DNA from: Streptomyces viridochromogenes
GTDB taxonomy: Bacteria > Actinomycetota > Actinomycetes > Streptomycetales > Streptomycetaceae
Direction: 5' to 3'
Length of the DNA stretch: 64,000 bases
Assembly: GCF_001270495.1 (NCBI RefSeq)
Contig: NZ_LGUR01000025.1
Location: 78,098-142,097 of the forward strand
Shown here: piece after piece, positions 24,715 through 33,700 of the stretch
How the letters are laid out: every line of letters starts with the position of its first letter
Position numbering within the stretch: the stretch's first letter is position 1
Notes under the pieces: generated by a model
What the model was told of the DNA's origin: nothing
What the model saw: the letters and a program-made list of their open reading frames with translations, nothing else
Databases searched by the model: none
Translations under genes and position numbers: made by a program

Positions 24715-24762
24715 CTGTCAGTGGCCGTTGTCACGAATCCGACTGTCAGTGGCGGGTGTCAC
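24715..24762. repeat. 20-nt direct repeat before the methyltransferase gene
   Basis: Two copies of a CTGTCAGTGGC...TGTCAC unit at 24715-24734 and 24743-24762, two mismatches, 28-bp period. They lie between the divergent 45-aa gene and the methyltransferase gene and end 9 nt before the ATG at 24772. Tandem regulator sites are possible. Confidence 0.6.
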
Positions 24763-24771
24763 TCTTGGCTC

Positions 24772-25410
24772 ATGACGAACGGTGAACACGCCATCACAGG
24801 TACAGGCACAGACGTGGGCATGGACGTGGACTGGGACGCGGCCGCCGCGGACTTCGACGACGAGCCGGACCACGGCCTGCGCGACCCCGAGGTGCGCCAG
24901 GCATGGGCCTCCCGGATGCGGTCCTGGCTGCCCGAGCGCGTGTCCGACGTGCTCGACCTCGGCTGCGGCACCGGCAGCCTGTCGCTCATCGCGGCCGAAC
25001 AGGGACACCGGGTCACGGGGGTGGACCGCTCCCCGGCGATGGTCGACCTGGCCCGCGCCAAGCTGGCCGGACGGGACGCGGCGTTCCTCGTCGGTGACGC
25101 GGCGGCACCGCCGGTCGGGGAGGAGCGGTTCGACGCCGTGCTCGTCCGCCATGTCCTGTGGGCCCTCCCCGATCCCGGCCGGGTCCTGCGGCACTGGCGT
25201 GGGCTGCTGCGCCCCGGAGGGCGGTTCGTGCTGGTCGAGGGGGTGTGGGGGACCACAGCGCCGACGGTCGGCATACCGGCGGACCGGCTCACCGCACTCC
25301 TCGCGCCGCTCACCGGCGACGTGCGCGTGGAGCGGCTCTCCGAGGACGCGCGGCTGTGGGGGAAGGACGTCGGCGACGAGCGGTACGCGGCCGTGGCGGT
25401 GGTGCGCTGA
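24772..25410 (+). CDS. SAM-dependent methyltransferase (class I)
   Basis: 212 aa Rossmann-fold methyltransferase. Motif I is VLDLGCGTGSLSL with the acidic residue in GVDRSPAMV. Motif II is FDAVLVRHVLWALPDP, followed by the LRPGGRFVLVEG post-II motif, as in Methyltransf_11 proteins that methylate small molecules. The start is uncertain: ATG 24772 lies 9 nt after the direct repeat and has no ribosome-binding site, so a leaderless mRNA is likely. An in-frame ATG at 24820 is close to where related proteins begin (DWDAAAADFDDEPDHG). The substrate is unknown. Confidence 0.85.
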   Translation: MTNGEHAITGTGTDVGMDVDWDAAAADFDDEPDHGLRDPEVRQAWASRMRSWLPERVSDVLDLGCGTGSLSLIAAEQGHRVTGVDRSPAMVDLARAKLAGRDAAFLVGDAAAPPVGEERFDAVLVRHVLWALPDPGRVLRHWRGLLRPGGRFVLVEGVWGTTAPTVGIPADRLTALLAPLTGDVRVERLSEDARLWGKDVGDERYAAVAVVR

Positions 25411-25433
25411 CCGGGGCGGACCCAGGCCGGCCG

Positions 25434-25934
25434 CTAGGCCAGGAGCCCTCCGAAGCCGGTCCCGCGCGCCAGCGCCTCCAGCGCGTCCAGCGCCGACACG
25501 GCGGCCGCGGCGGCCTGCGGATCCGTCCGTTCGAGACCGCTCTCGGCGAACTCGTCCTCGTCCAGACGGCGTACGTCCGTGTAGTCGGCGGAGCACCACA
25601 GGTCCAGGTCGAGGTCCTCGACGACCAGCTCGGTGCCGGACAGAGTGGCCGGGCGGGTGATGTCGCAGTACCAGCCCTTGAGGGCACCCGTGGCGTCGCG
25701 GACCTCCTTCACGGCGTACCAGCGGTCGCGCCAGTAGTACTCGGTGAAGACGTCGCCCGGCTCGAAGCGGACGAAGCCGAAGTCGCGGACCCCGGCCCCG
25801 GACCAGGGGGCGCGGACGGCGATGCGGGTGCCGTCGTCGGAGAGCGGTTCGGCCGCGTAACGGATCTTCGTACGGCCGGCCTTGACGAGGACCACGTCCA
25901 GCGGACGTCCCTGGTCAGCCGAGTTCGCGGACAT
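25434..25934 (-). CDS. DUF402 (FomD-like) domain protein
   Basis: 166 aa. The core KIRYAAEPLSDDG ... FVRFEPGDVFTEYYWRDRWYAVKEVRDATGALKGWYCDITRPATLSGTELVVEDLDLDLW matches DUF402/FomD beta-barrel proteins, some of which are nucleoside phosphate or phosphonate-ester hydrolases binding divalent metal through Asp/Glu residues in the D-x-D-L-D-L segment. Start ATG 25934 with GGAGG upstream. Its first 20 nt overlap the end of the upstream GNAT gene, so the two are translationally coupled. No natural substrate can be named. Confidence 0.82.
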   Translation of the reverse strand: MSANSADQGRPLDVVLVKAGRTKIRYAAEPLSDDGTRIAVRAPWSGAGVRDFGFVRFEPGDVFTEYYWRDRWYAVKEVRDATGALKGWYCDITRPATLSGTELVVEDLDLDLWCSADYTDVRRLDEDEFAESGLERTDPQAAAAAVSALDALEALARGTGFGGLLA

Positions 25935-26844
25935 AGCGCACCTCCGTCGCGCAGATCTCGTAGCCGAACCACTTGTTGATCGCGAGCATGGGTTCGTTGC
26001 CGGTGTCGTTGCCGGTGAACGCCTCCGTGTAGCCGGCGGCGCGGGCGCGGTGCAGGGAGTCGTTCTTGGCGAGCTTGGCGAGGCCACGTCCGCGGAAGGC
26101 GCGGGCGGCACCGGTCATGGCGGTGCCGTACCGGGTGCCACCGTCCGTGCGAGCGGCGCTGAAGGCGACGGGGCGGCCGTCCACGACGGCGACCGAGGTC
26201 AGCTCGCGGCTGAGGAGGGGGTGGTTCCAGGTCTCCTCCAGCCAGGCCTCGTAGTCCGTGAACTCGTAGGCGACGTCGCTCGGTTCGTCCGACGTCGTCT
26301 CCGCGTCCAGCTCGAACAGCGGGCGCGGATCGTCCGCGAAGTCGGCCGCCGTGCGCAGCTCCACGCCCGGGGGTGGGGTCTGGAGCGGTGGCAGTGTGCC
26401 GTGCGCCAGGTCCAGGCGGAGGAAGTGCGCCGAGCGGCCCTCGCGGTAGCCGTGCCGTTCGGCGAAGGCGCGGTTGCCCGGTGCGTCGAGGATCCAGGCG
26501 AACAGCCTGGTCGCTCCTCGCTCGGCCAGGTACTCCTCGGCCGTGCGGACCAGCAGCGTGCCCGCGCCGCGGCGGGTCCGCTCCGGGTGGACGTACACGT
26601 TGACGTAGGCCTGGCCGGGCTCCGGGCTGTCGTTGACGAGCCCGACCTGGGCCGTGCCGATCACCTCGCCGTCCTCCTCCGCGACGAGCGGCCGGTAGTG
26701 GGCGTCCGGGTGGGTGTGGGCGACGTCGTAGACGATGGACTCCGGGGTCACCAGAAAGAAGGGGAGGGCGAGATGCCGGACGTGGGCGAAGCCCTCGACG
26801 TCGGCTCGGACCTCGGGACGCAGGGGGCGCACGGTGATAGTCAT
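25915..26844 (-). CDS. Tandem GNAT N-acetyltransferase (two GNAT domains)
   Basis: 309 aa with two GNAT units. The first (about 1-150) has VYVHPERTRRGAGTLLVRTAEEYLAERGA as its acetyl-CoA loop. The second (about 165-309) has AMTGAARAFRGRGLAKLAKNDSLHRARAAG and the TGNDTGNEPMLAINKWFGYE end. This arrangement is like mycothiol synthase MshD and its many Streptomyces paralogues, where only one unit is normally catalytic. ATG 26844. It overlaps the DUF402 gene by 20 nt, forming a two-gene operon. It is divergent from the GntR gene, with only 71 nt between starts. Confidence 0.88.
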   Translation of the reverse strand: MTITVRPLRPEVRADVEGFAHVRHLALPFFLVTPESIVYDVAHTHPDAHYRPLVAEEDGEVIGTAQVGLVNDSPEPGQAYVNVYVHPERTRRGAGTLLVRTAEEYLAERGATRLFAWILDAPGNRAFAERHGYREGRSAHFLRLDLAHGTLPPLQTPPPGVELRTAADFADDPRPLFELDAETTSDEPSDVAYEFTDYEAWLEETWNHPLLSRELTSVAVVDGRPVAFSAARTDGGTRYGTAMTGAARAFRGRGLAKLAKNDSLHRARAAGYTEAFTGNDTGNEPMLAINKWFGYEICATEVRYVRELG

Positions 26845-26915
26845 CACGGCGCACGCTACGGGGGAGGCGCGCCGGGGTGCCTCCCATTTTCCGGGGGGTA
26901 CGGGACAATCGCTGC

Positions 26916-27284
26916 GTGACCTTGAAGATCCACATCGACGACAGTGCCGCGCCGTACGAGCAGGTGCGGGCGCAGATCTCCGAGCAGGCGCGGTCGGGGG
27001 TGCTGCCGGTCGGGTACCGGCTGCCGACCGTGCGGGGGCTGGCGGAGTCGCTGGGGCTGGCGGCCAACACCGTCGCCAAGGCGTACCGGGCGCTGGAGAG
27101 CGACGGGGTGATCGAGACCCGGGGGCGCAACGGCACGTTCGTGGCGTCCGCCGGCTCGGCCGCCGAGCGTGAGCTGGCGTCGGCCGCGCAGGCGTACGCC
27201 GAGCGGGTGCGACGGTTGGGGTCGGACCAGGAGGCCGGGCTCGCCGCCGTGCGGGACGCCCTGCGGGCGGCTTTCGGGGAGTAG
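26916..27284 (+). CDS. GntR-family regulator, YtrA subfamily
   Basis: 122 aa. Winged HTH at the N-terminus: APYEQVRAQISEQARSGVLPVGYRLPTVRGLAESLGLAANTVAKAYRALESDGVIETRGRNGTFVA, followed by a short helical dimerisation tail of about 45 residues and no effector domain, as in YtrA-type regulators, which usually control neighbouring transporters. GTG 26916; GACAAT lies six bases before it, a typical -10 for a leaderless transcript. Its stop codon abuts the stop of the convergent DUF72 gene with no gap. Confidence 0.88.
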   Translation: MTLKIHIDDSAAPYEQVRAQISEQARSGVLPVGYRLPTVRGLAESLGLAANTVAKAYRALESDGVIETRGRNGTFVASAGSAAERELASAAQAYAERVRRLGSDQEAGLAAVRDALRAAFGE

Positions 27285-28055
27285 TCAGCGGCGTGCGGCG
27301 AGTTCCGGCGTGCGGGTCACCGTCAGGCCCGCTCGGGTCGCCGCTCTCCCGAAGACCACCGCGTCCTCCACCGCCGCCCCGCCAGGGTCGTTGTTGAAAT
27401 ACGCGTACATGTCCTCGGCGTCGGACCAAGTGGTCGCGATGCGGTCGACCCAGGTCTCCAGAGAGCGTCGGCCGTAGCGGGGCCACGGGTGGGCGCGGCC
27501 CTCGTGGAAGCGGACATAGCCCCAGTCCGTGGTGCGCCACAGGGGAGTCACCGGACGGGCCTGGACGTCGGCCCAGCACAGGGCGGCCCCCCGGGACTCC
27601 AGAACCTCGCGGGTCTCGGATGTCCACCAGGACTCGTGGCGGGGCTCGACCGCGATCCGCGTTCCGGACGGGAAGCAGGCGAGACAGGCGTCCAGCAGTT
27701 CGGGGTCCGCCCGCAACGTGGGCGGGAGCTGGAGCAGGACCGGTCCCAGGCGGTCGCCGAGTCCCTCCGCGTGGGTCATCAGGCGGGTCACCGGCTCCTC
27801 GGGGTCCCGTAGCCGCTTGATGTGGGTCAGGTAGCGGCTCGCCTTGACCGCGACCACGAAGTCACCCGGCACCCGGTCCCGCCACGCCTCGAAGTTCTCC
27901 CGCGTCGGCAGGCGGTAGAAGGCGTTGTTGATCTCGACCGTGGCGAAGCGCTCCGTGTACTCCTCGAGCCACAGCCGCATGGGCACGTCGGCCGGGTACA
28001 GGACGTCCTTCCAGTCCCGGTACTGCCACCCGGAGGTGCCGACGAGCAGGGCCAT
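27285..28055 (-). CDS. DUF72 (YecE-like) protein
   Basis: 256 aa TIM-barrel-like DUF72 protein. Diagnostic segments are LLVGTSGWQYRDWKDVLYP at the N-terminus, FATVEINNAFYRLPTRENFEAWRDRVPGDFVVAVKASRYLTHIKRL, LGPVLLQLPP, IAVEPRHESWW and YAYFNNDPGGAAVEDA. The family has conserved acidic residues and is predicted to be an enzyme or nuclease related to TIM-barrel hydrolases, but no activity is established. Start ATG 28055; frames extending upstream into the AAA gene are not used. Confidence 0.88.
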   Translation of the reverse strand: MALLVGTSGWQYRDWKDVLYPADVPMRLWLEEYTERFATVEINNAFYRLPTRENFEAWRDRVPGDFVVAVKASRYLTHIKRLRDPEEPVTRLMTHAEGLGDRLGPVLLQLPPTLRADPELLDACLACFPSGTRIAVEPRHESWWTSETREVLESRGAALCWADVQARPVTPLWRTTDWGYVRFHEGRAHPWPRYGRRSLETWVDRIATTWSDAEDMYAYFNNDPGGAAVEDAVVFGRAATRAGLTVTRTPELAARR

Positions 28056-28078
28056 ACGACCATGAAAGCACCGGAAGG

Positions 28079-29173
28079 CTACAGATACAGCCCCGCGTCC
28101 GCCCCGTCCCTCGGGTCCGGCAGCGACGTCGGGGACGTGCCCCGCTTCAGCGCGTACAGCTCCGCCAGCGTGGCGCCCTCGCGGCCGATGCCCTCCTCCG
28201 TGCCCAGCCAGCTCGCCGCCTCCGGGCGCGTCAGCGCCCCCACCTCGATACGGGCCAGACAGCGCCCGGGGCGCACCACGGCGGGGTGCAGGCGCTCCAG
28301 GTCCTCGTTGGTGGTGACGCCGACCAGGACGTTGCGGCCCTGCCCCAGCAGGCCGTCCGTCAGGTTCAGCAACCGCGACAACGCCTGGCCCGCCGTGTGC
28401 TTCGCCTCGCCGCGGATCAGCTCGTCGCAGTCCTCCAGGAGCAGCAGCCGCCAGCGGCCCTTGCCCGTCGAGTCGTCCTCGCCGATCGCGATGTCCATCA
28501 GGTAGCCGACATCGCTGAACAGCCGCTCCGGGTCCAGGACGCAGTCGACCTGGCACCAGTCCCGCCAGGAGCGCGCCAGGGTGCGCAGCGCCGACGTCTT
28601 GCCCGTGCCCGGCGGCCCGTGCAGCAGGAGCAGGCGGCCCGCGATGTCCTCCGGGGTCGTCTTCATCAGGCCGTCCATCGCGTCCGCCACCGGCGCGGTG
28701 TAGTTGGCCCGCACCTCGTCCCAGGTGCCCGCGGAGATCTGCCGGGTCGTGCGGTGCGGGCCGCGCCTGGGGGAGACATACCAGAAGCCCATGGTCACGT
28801 TCTCCGGCTGCGGCTCGGGCTCGTCCGCCGCGCCGTCCGTCGCCTCGCCCAGGACGCGCGCCGCCAGTTCCTCGCTGGTCGCGGTCACCGTGACGTCGGC
28901 TCCCCGGTTCCAGCGGGAGACGAGCAGGGTCCAGCCGTCCCCCTCCGCAAGCGTCGCGCTGCGGTCGTCGTCGCGGGCGGCGCGCAGCACCCGGGCGCCC
29001 GGCGGCAGCAGCGTCGCGCCGGACCGTACGCGGTCGATGTTCGCCGCGTGCGAGTACGGCTGCTCGCCCGTCGCGAAGCGGCCGAGGAACAGCGCGTCGA
29101 CGACGTCGGACGGCGAGTCGCTGTCGTCGACGTTGAGCCGGATCGGCAGAGCGTCGTGTGGGTTCGCAGACAT
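28079..29173 (-). CDS. DUF5925-type AAA ATPase
   Basis: 364 aa. An N-terminal domain of about 170 residues (DUF5925: VVDALFLGRFATGEQPYSHAANIDRVR, LLVSRWNRGADVTVTA) precedes an AAA module: Walker A HGPPGTGKTS, Walker B LLLLEDCDEL, sensor-1-like VGVTTNEDL, and an arginine-finger region HPAVVRPGRCLARIEVG. The Walker B second acidic residue is shifted (EDCDE). Such stand-alone AAA proteins are remodelling ATPases; the partner is unknown. ATG 29173, 23 nt upstream of the DUF72 gene, so probably an operon. Confidence 0.85.
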   Translation of the reverse strand: MSANPHDALPIRLNVDDSDSPSDVVDALFLGRFATGEQPYSHAANIDRVRSGATLLPPGARVLRAARDDDRSATLAEGDGWTLLVSRWNRGADVTVTATSEELAARVLGEATDGAADEPEPQPENVTMGFWYVSPRRGPHRTTRQISAGTWDEVRANYTAPVADAMDGLMKTTPEDIAGRLLLLHGPPGTGKTSALRTLARSWRDWCQVDCVLDPERLFSDVGYLMDIAIGEDDSTGKGRWRLLLLEDCDELIRGEAKHTAGQALSRLLNLTDGLLGQGRNVLVGVTTNEDLERLHPAVVRPGRCLARIEVGALTRPEAASWLGTEEGIGREGATLAELYALKRGTSPTSLPDPRDGADAGLYL

Positions 29174-29292
29174 GCGGCCATGATCCGGCACACGGCGGCC
29201 CGGTGCACCAGGTTTCCGTGGCACGTACCGCCAACGGTCCAGAGTGACGAAACCCGCCCGCGCGGCTGCCACCCCCGTTACCGTTGTCCTTG

Positions 29293-30705
29293 ATGGGACG
29301 TCATGGGTGGAATTCGGGGGCACGGCGGTGGCGGCTCACCGCGCTGCTCGGTGTGGGGGTGGCCGCGCTGGCCCTGGTGGTGACCCTGCTCAACACGCTT
29401 CCCGGGAACGGCGCGAGCACCGAGGGCACCACACGCGACGGCGACAAGGTGCACGGCAGCCCGACCGTCACGCCGGACGCCACGAACCCCGAGGTCGGCT
29501 GGGGGTTCACCCACACCCAGTACAGCGCCGACGAGGGCGCCGCCGCGGCCGTGAAACGCGTCGAGGGGCGGCTCGCGGACGCCGGAGGACTGCCGCAGAT
29601 CCAGCACATCATGGGCTGGGGCGCCGACAACCCCGAACCGGTCGAGGGGCGCTACGACTTCGAGGCGATGGACCGCCGTATCGACTTCGTCCGCGCCTCC
29701 GGCAGCACCCCGGTCGTCACCCTGTGCTGCGCCCCCGACTGGATGAAGGGCGGCAAGGCCGGCGTCGACCACACCAACTGGAGCCAGGCCGCTCTGGAGA
29801 CGGCGCCCGAGCCCGAGCACTTCGAGGACTTCGCCGCGCTCGCCGTGACCGTCGCCAAGCGCTATCCCGACGTACGCCACTTCATCGTGTGGAACGAGTT
29901 CAAGGGCTTCTGGAACGACGCCGAGGCCCGCTGGGACCACGAGGGTTACACCCGGCTCTACAACCTCGTCTACAAGGCGTTGAAGAAGGTCAACCCGGAC
30001 ATCATGGTCGGCGGGCCGTACCTCGTGATGGACAGTGTCGACCCGCGCGCCGCGGAGGCCTCCACCGCTGTGCGGGGTGCCTGGGGCGCCCTGGACCAGC
30101 GCACCGTCGACGCCTTCGGGTACTGGAACGAGCACAAGGCGGGCGCCGACTTCGTCGTCGTGGACGGCTCCAGCTACACCCGGGACGACGAGCTGCTGCC
30201 CGACGAGTTCACGGCCACCGACAAGTTCACGGCCGTCAGTCAGTGGGTGCGGAAGCAGACGGGTGACCTGCCGCTGTGGTGGGCCGAGTACTACGTCGAG
30301 CCCGCCGACGGCAACGACGACCGCAAGGACTGGTCCGAGGCCCGCCGGGTCGCCGTCCAGGCCACCGGAATGATGGCTCTGGCCAAGGGCGGTACCACCT
30401 CCGCCTTCTACTGGAACCCGGAGGAGGAGCAGGGCACCGACTGCGCCGGCTGCCTGTGGACGCCGACCGAGACCGCGCGCGGCGGCGAGAAGCTGCCCAT
30501 GTACGACCTGCTCTCCCGGTTCGGCAGGGAGTTCCGGCCGGGGACCGGGTACTCGAAGGTGTCCGTGGACAACGCCGACGTCCGGGTCCTGGCCACGGAC
30601 AAGGCGGTCCTGGCCGTGAACACCCTCGACCGGCAGACCAGCGCGAAGATCGACGGCAGGAAGGTCGAGTTGCAGGCGTACGAGGTGAAGTGGCTCAAGC
30701 GCTGA
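29293..30705 (+). CDS. GH39-like glycoside hydrolase, membrane-anchored
   Basis: 470 aa. An N-terminal signal anchor (about 14-34) places a GH39-like (beta-xylosidase/iduronidase clan A) domain outside the membrane. The acid/base is E202 in FIVWNEFKGFW and the nucleophile candidate is E332 in LPLWWAEYYVEP. A C-terminal beta domain follows (VRVLATDKAVLAVNTLDRQTSAKIDG). It is probably a polysaccharide-trimming enzyme for the adjoining surface-polysaccharide locus. Start: ATG 29293 preferred; in-frame TTG codons at 29284 and 29290 precede it and no ribosome-binding site is clear. Its stop codon lies inside a 15-bp terminator hairpin. Confidence 0.85.
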   Translation: MGRHGWNSGARRWRLTALLGVGVAALALVVTLLNTLPGNGASTEGTTRDGDKVHGSPTVTPDATNPEVGWGFTHTQYSADEGAAAAVKRVEGRLADAGGLPQIQHIMGWGADNPEPVEGRYDFEAMDRRIDFVRASGSTPVVTLCCAPDWMKGGKAGVDHTNWSQAALETAPEPEHFEDFAALAVTVAKRYPDVRHFIVWNEFKGFWNDAEARWDHEGYTRLYNLVYKALKKVNPDIMVGGPYLVMDSVDPRAAEASTAVRGAWGALDQRTVDAFGYWNEHKAGADFVVVDGSSYTRDDELLPDEFTATDKFTAVSQWVRKQTGDLPLWWAEYYVEPADGNDDRKDWSEARRVAVQATGMMALAKGGTTSAFYWNPEEEQGTDCAGCLWTPTETARGGEKLPMYDLLSRFGREFRPGTGYSKVSVDNADVRVLATDKAVLAVNTLDRQTSAKIDGRKVELQAYEVKWLKR

Positions 30706-30717
30706 GCCACTTCACCT
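30683..30717. terminator. Hairpin terminator that includes the GH39 stop codon
   Basis: Perfect 15-bp stem (30683-30697 with 30703-30717), loop AGCGC. The left arm encodes the last codons of the GH39 protein and the right arm begins with its TGA. It ends 9 nt before the stop of the convergent flippase-GT gene, so it serves both strands. Confidence 0.85.
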
Positions 30718-30726
30718 CCACCGCCC

Positions 30727-33700
30727 CTACTTGATCGTCAGGAACCGCTGCACCATCGAGGCCAGCAACACCGCCAGCAGCGGCAGCGAGAACCAGAAGC
30801 TGCTCTGCAGCCACCGCAGCTGCCGCACGCTCGGCTCCATGGCCACCCGGACGATCTCGCGGGCCATCAGCAGCAGGATCAGCGCGACCGCCGCCAGGCC
30901 CCCGACCACCGACCACGGCGTCCAGGTCACCTGCGGCCCGATCGGACCGGGATCGGCCTTCGGAACCTCACCCGCCGGCTGCTTGCGCAGCGCGTACATC
31001 GTCACGTCGGCGTTGGCGAAGACCTTCTTCAGCTCCTGCCGCTTGTCCAGGTTCCGGATCAGCCGCGACTCCCAGGTCGCCGAATAGCCCACGTCCATCC
31101 GCAGATAGGTGACCTGACCGCGGTTGATCATCAGATACGAGTTCGGACCCGCGTCCTTGAGCGACTTGACCAGGCCCGACACCAGCACCGGGTCGGCCGG
31201 CGCCAGCGTCGGCAGGTACTCCACCTTCTCCATGTCCTTCGCGCCCCACGGCATCGACGGCGTCACGACGTTGACCGGGTCGTCACTCAGCCACAGCAGC
31301 CGCACGGTCGGATCGTCATGGGCGTACACGTACTCCATGGCGGCGACCTCGCCGGGCCGGATCCGCTCGAACGGCTCGTTGCCCCAACGGGCCACCAGGA
31401 AGCCGCCCATGAGCACGAGGCCCGCCATCAGCGCGGCCAGCGGGGCGAGGCTCACCTTGTCCCTGTCGCGCTCCTTGGCGGTGACGCCGGTGCGCGGGAA
31501 GAGGGCGAGGCCGGCCAGCAGGGCCGCGCCGGGCAGGGCGAACATGAAGACGCGCAGCGCCATCTCGCCGCCGTACGACTGCATGCCGAAGCCCAGGAAC
31601 GGCACGAAGGTGAGGACGAGCAGGGAGCGCTCGCGGTAGTGGTGGAAGCGCCGGCGCCACCAGCCCCAGCAGGCGAAGGCCATCACCCCGCCGGCCAGCA
31701 GCACGCGCGTGTACAGCACCAGCTTGTGGGTGGAGCTGCCGCCCTCGATCCGGCCGGAGACGGACGACGACACGTTGCCGCCGACGCCGCCGACCCCGCC
31801 GAAGAGCTCGTCGAAGTGCCCCGACCAGTACGGCTCGGCCAGGAAGCCGATCCAGACCGTCACCATGACGCCGAACAGGATGGGCAGGCCACGCAGTTCG
31901 GACTTGCCGATCAGCACGAGCCCCGTCAGCACGCCCAGCATCACGAACGGCGTGAGCTGGTGGGCCGGGACGCTCGCCGCGAACAGTCCGATCACCACCG
32001 TCAGCAGCACGGCCTGCTGCCGCCGGTTCGCCGGCTCGACCTCGACCTCGCCGGGCCGACGCTTCGTCCAGAGCACTCCCGGCGCCCGGAACCAGACCAG
32101 CAGGATCGCCGCGAAGACGAGATACAGCAGATACGTGAAGCCCTGCGGCGAGAAGTAGTCCTGGCCCACCCAGCCGCTGAGCACGAAGATCCAGATGCCG
32201 GTCCACTTGGCCCGCCAGCTCGCCCGCATCGAGCGCACCAGCAGGAACATCGGGACCAGGTAGAGGAGTTGCATGGCCAGCGGCCACCAGCGGATGACCT
32301 CGGTGAGGTCGCCGACCCCGCACGCCTTCGCGGCGAACGCGGCCACCGCGAAGAAGCCCGGCCAGCTCCAGCGCGCGTCCAGGTCGGGCACGGCCGACCC
32401 GGTGCGGTCGATGTAGTCGAGGAAGCCGAGGTGCTGCCAGGCCGTCGCGAACCTCGGCTCGACCTCGATCAGCGCGGGCAGGGCGTGCAGCGACACGACC
32501 GTCGCGAGCAGGGTGACCAGCAGCAACGCCCGGTGCTCCCGGCCCAGCCACAGCAGCGAGGCGAACACCACCGCGAGCAACGCGGCGCCGAGCAGGGTGG
32601 GCGTCGGCAGCACGGAGATCAGCCCGAGCCCGCCCATCCCGTCCAGATCGGCCTCGCCGAGCCGCAGCGCGGGCACCCAGTACAGCAGCAGCGCGGCGAC
32701 CAGCAGACAGCCGAGGACGACCCCGAGACGGGTCGGCAGCAGCCGCTCACGCCAGGTGAGCGAGGCCGCGTCGGACGGTCGTACGGCTTCCTCGGAGGGC
32801 ATGGGCGGCTCTTCCCGTACGGCACTCTCCTGCCGTACGACGGCCTCCTCCCGTACGGCAGCCTCCTCGCGCTCCTCCGGTACGGCCTCTTCGCCCCTGC
32901 CCGCGTCGAAGTCCGTCTCGAACGGCGCGTCCACCTCGGCGGGCCCCAGCGACGCCTCCGAGCCGGGCTCCCGCTCCTCCACCGGCAGCCCGACCTCCGG
33001 CTTGCGCGCCCAGGTCGGCCGGTGGTCCGGGCGGACCGGCGGCGTGCCCGTGGGCGGGGTACCGGGCCCCGGGCGGACGTCGGGCCGGCGTTCCAGGTGG
33101 TCGAAGTCGACATGGACGCCGAGCGCGAGGGTGTCGGTGTCGAGCGACCAGGCGGGCCCCCGCCTGCGCGCCCCCTCGGGCACCTCTCGCGCCCCCAGGT
33201 CGGCGAGGTCACCGTCGGGGGCCGCGTCCTCGGGCAACTCGGCCGACGTCGCCCGCACGGTCCTGTACAGCTTCGGCGCGGTGATCGTGACGATCACCGC
33301 GAGGGAGACGATCTCGGCGACGCCGGCGCCGGTCAGGCCCATCCGGGGGAGCAGCAGAAGTGTCAGACCGAGCACCAGGGCGCACAACAGGCCCTGGAGC
33401 CAGGCCAGTCCCGCGGTACGGCTCTGGGCGCGCAGGACCGCGAAGTACGTCTCCATGACGACCCGCAGCAGCGCGCCGACCGCGAACCAGCGCAACAGGG
33501 GGGTCGCCGCGTCCGCGTAGCCCTGGCCGAAGACGCCCAGGATCCAGGGCGCCCCGAAGAACAGGACCGCGGCGACCGGCACCATGATCCGCGCCATGCG
33601 CCGGAGCGCGGCCCGGGTGTTGGCGGCCAGCCGCCGCGGGTCGTGCGAGCCCTCGACCGTGAGCGAGGCGCCCATGTTGATGGCGAGCAGATTGACGGTG

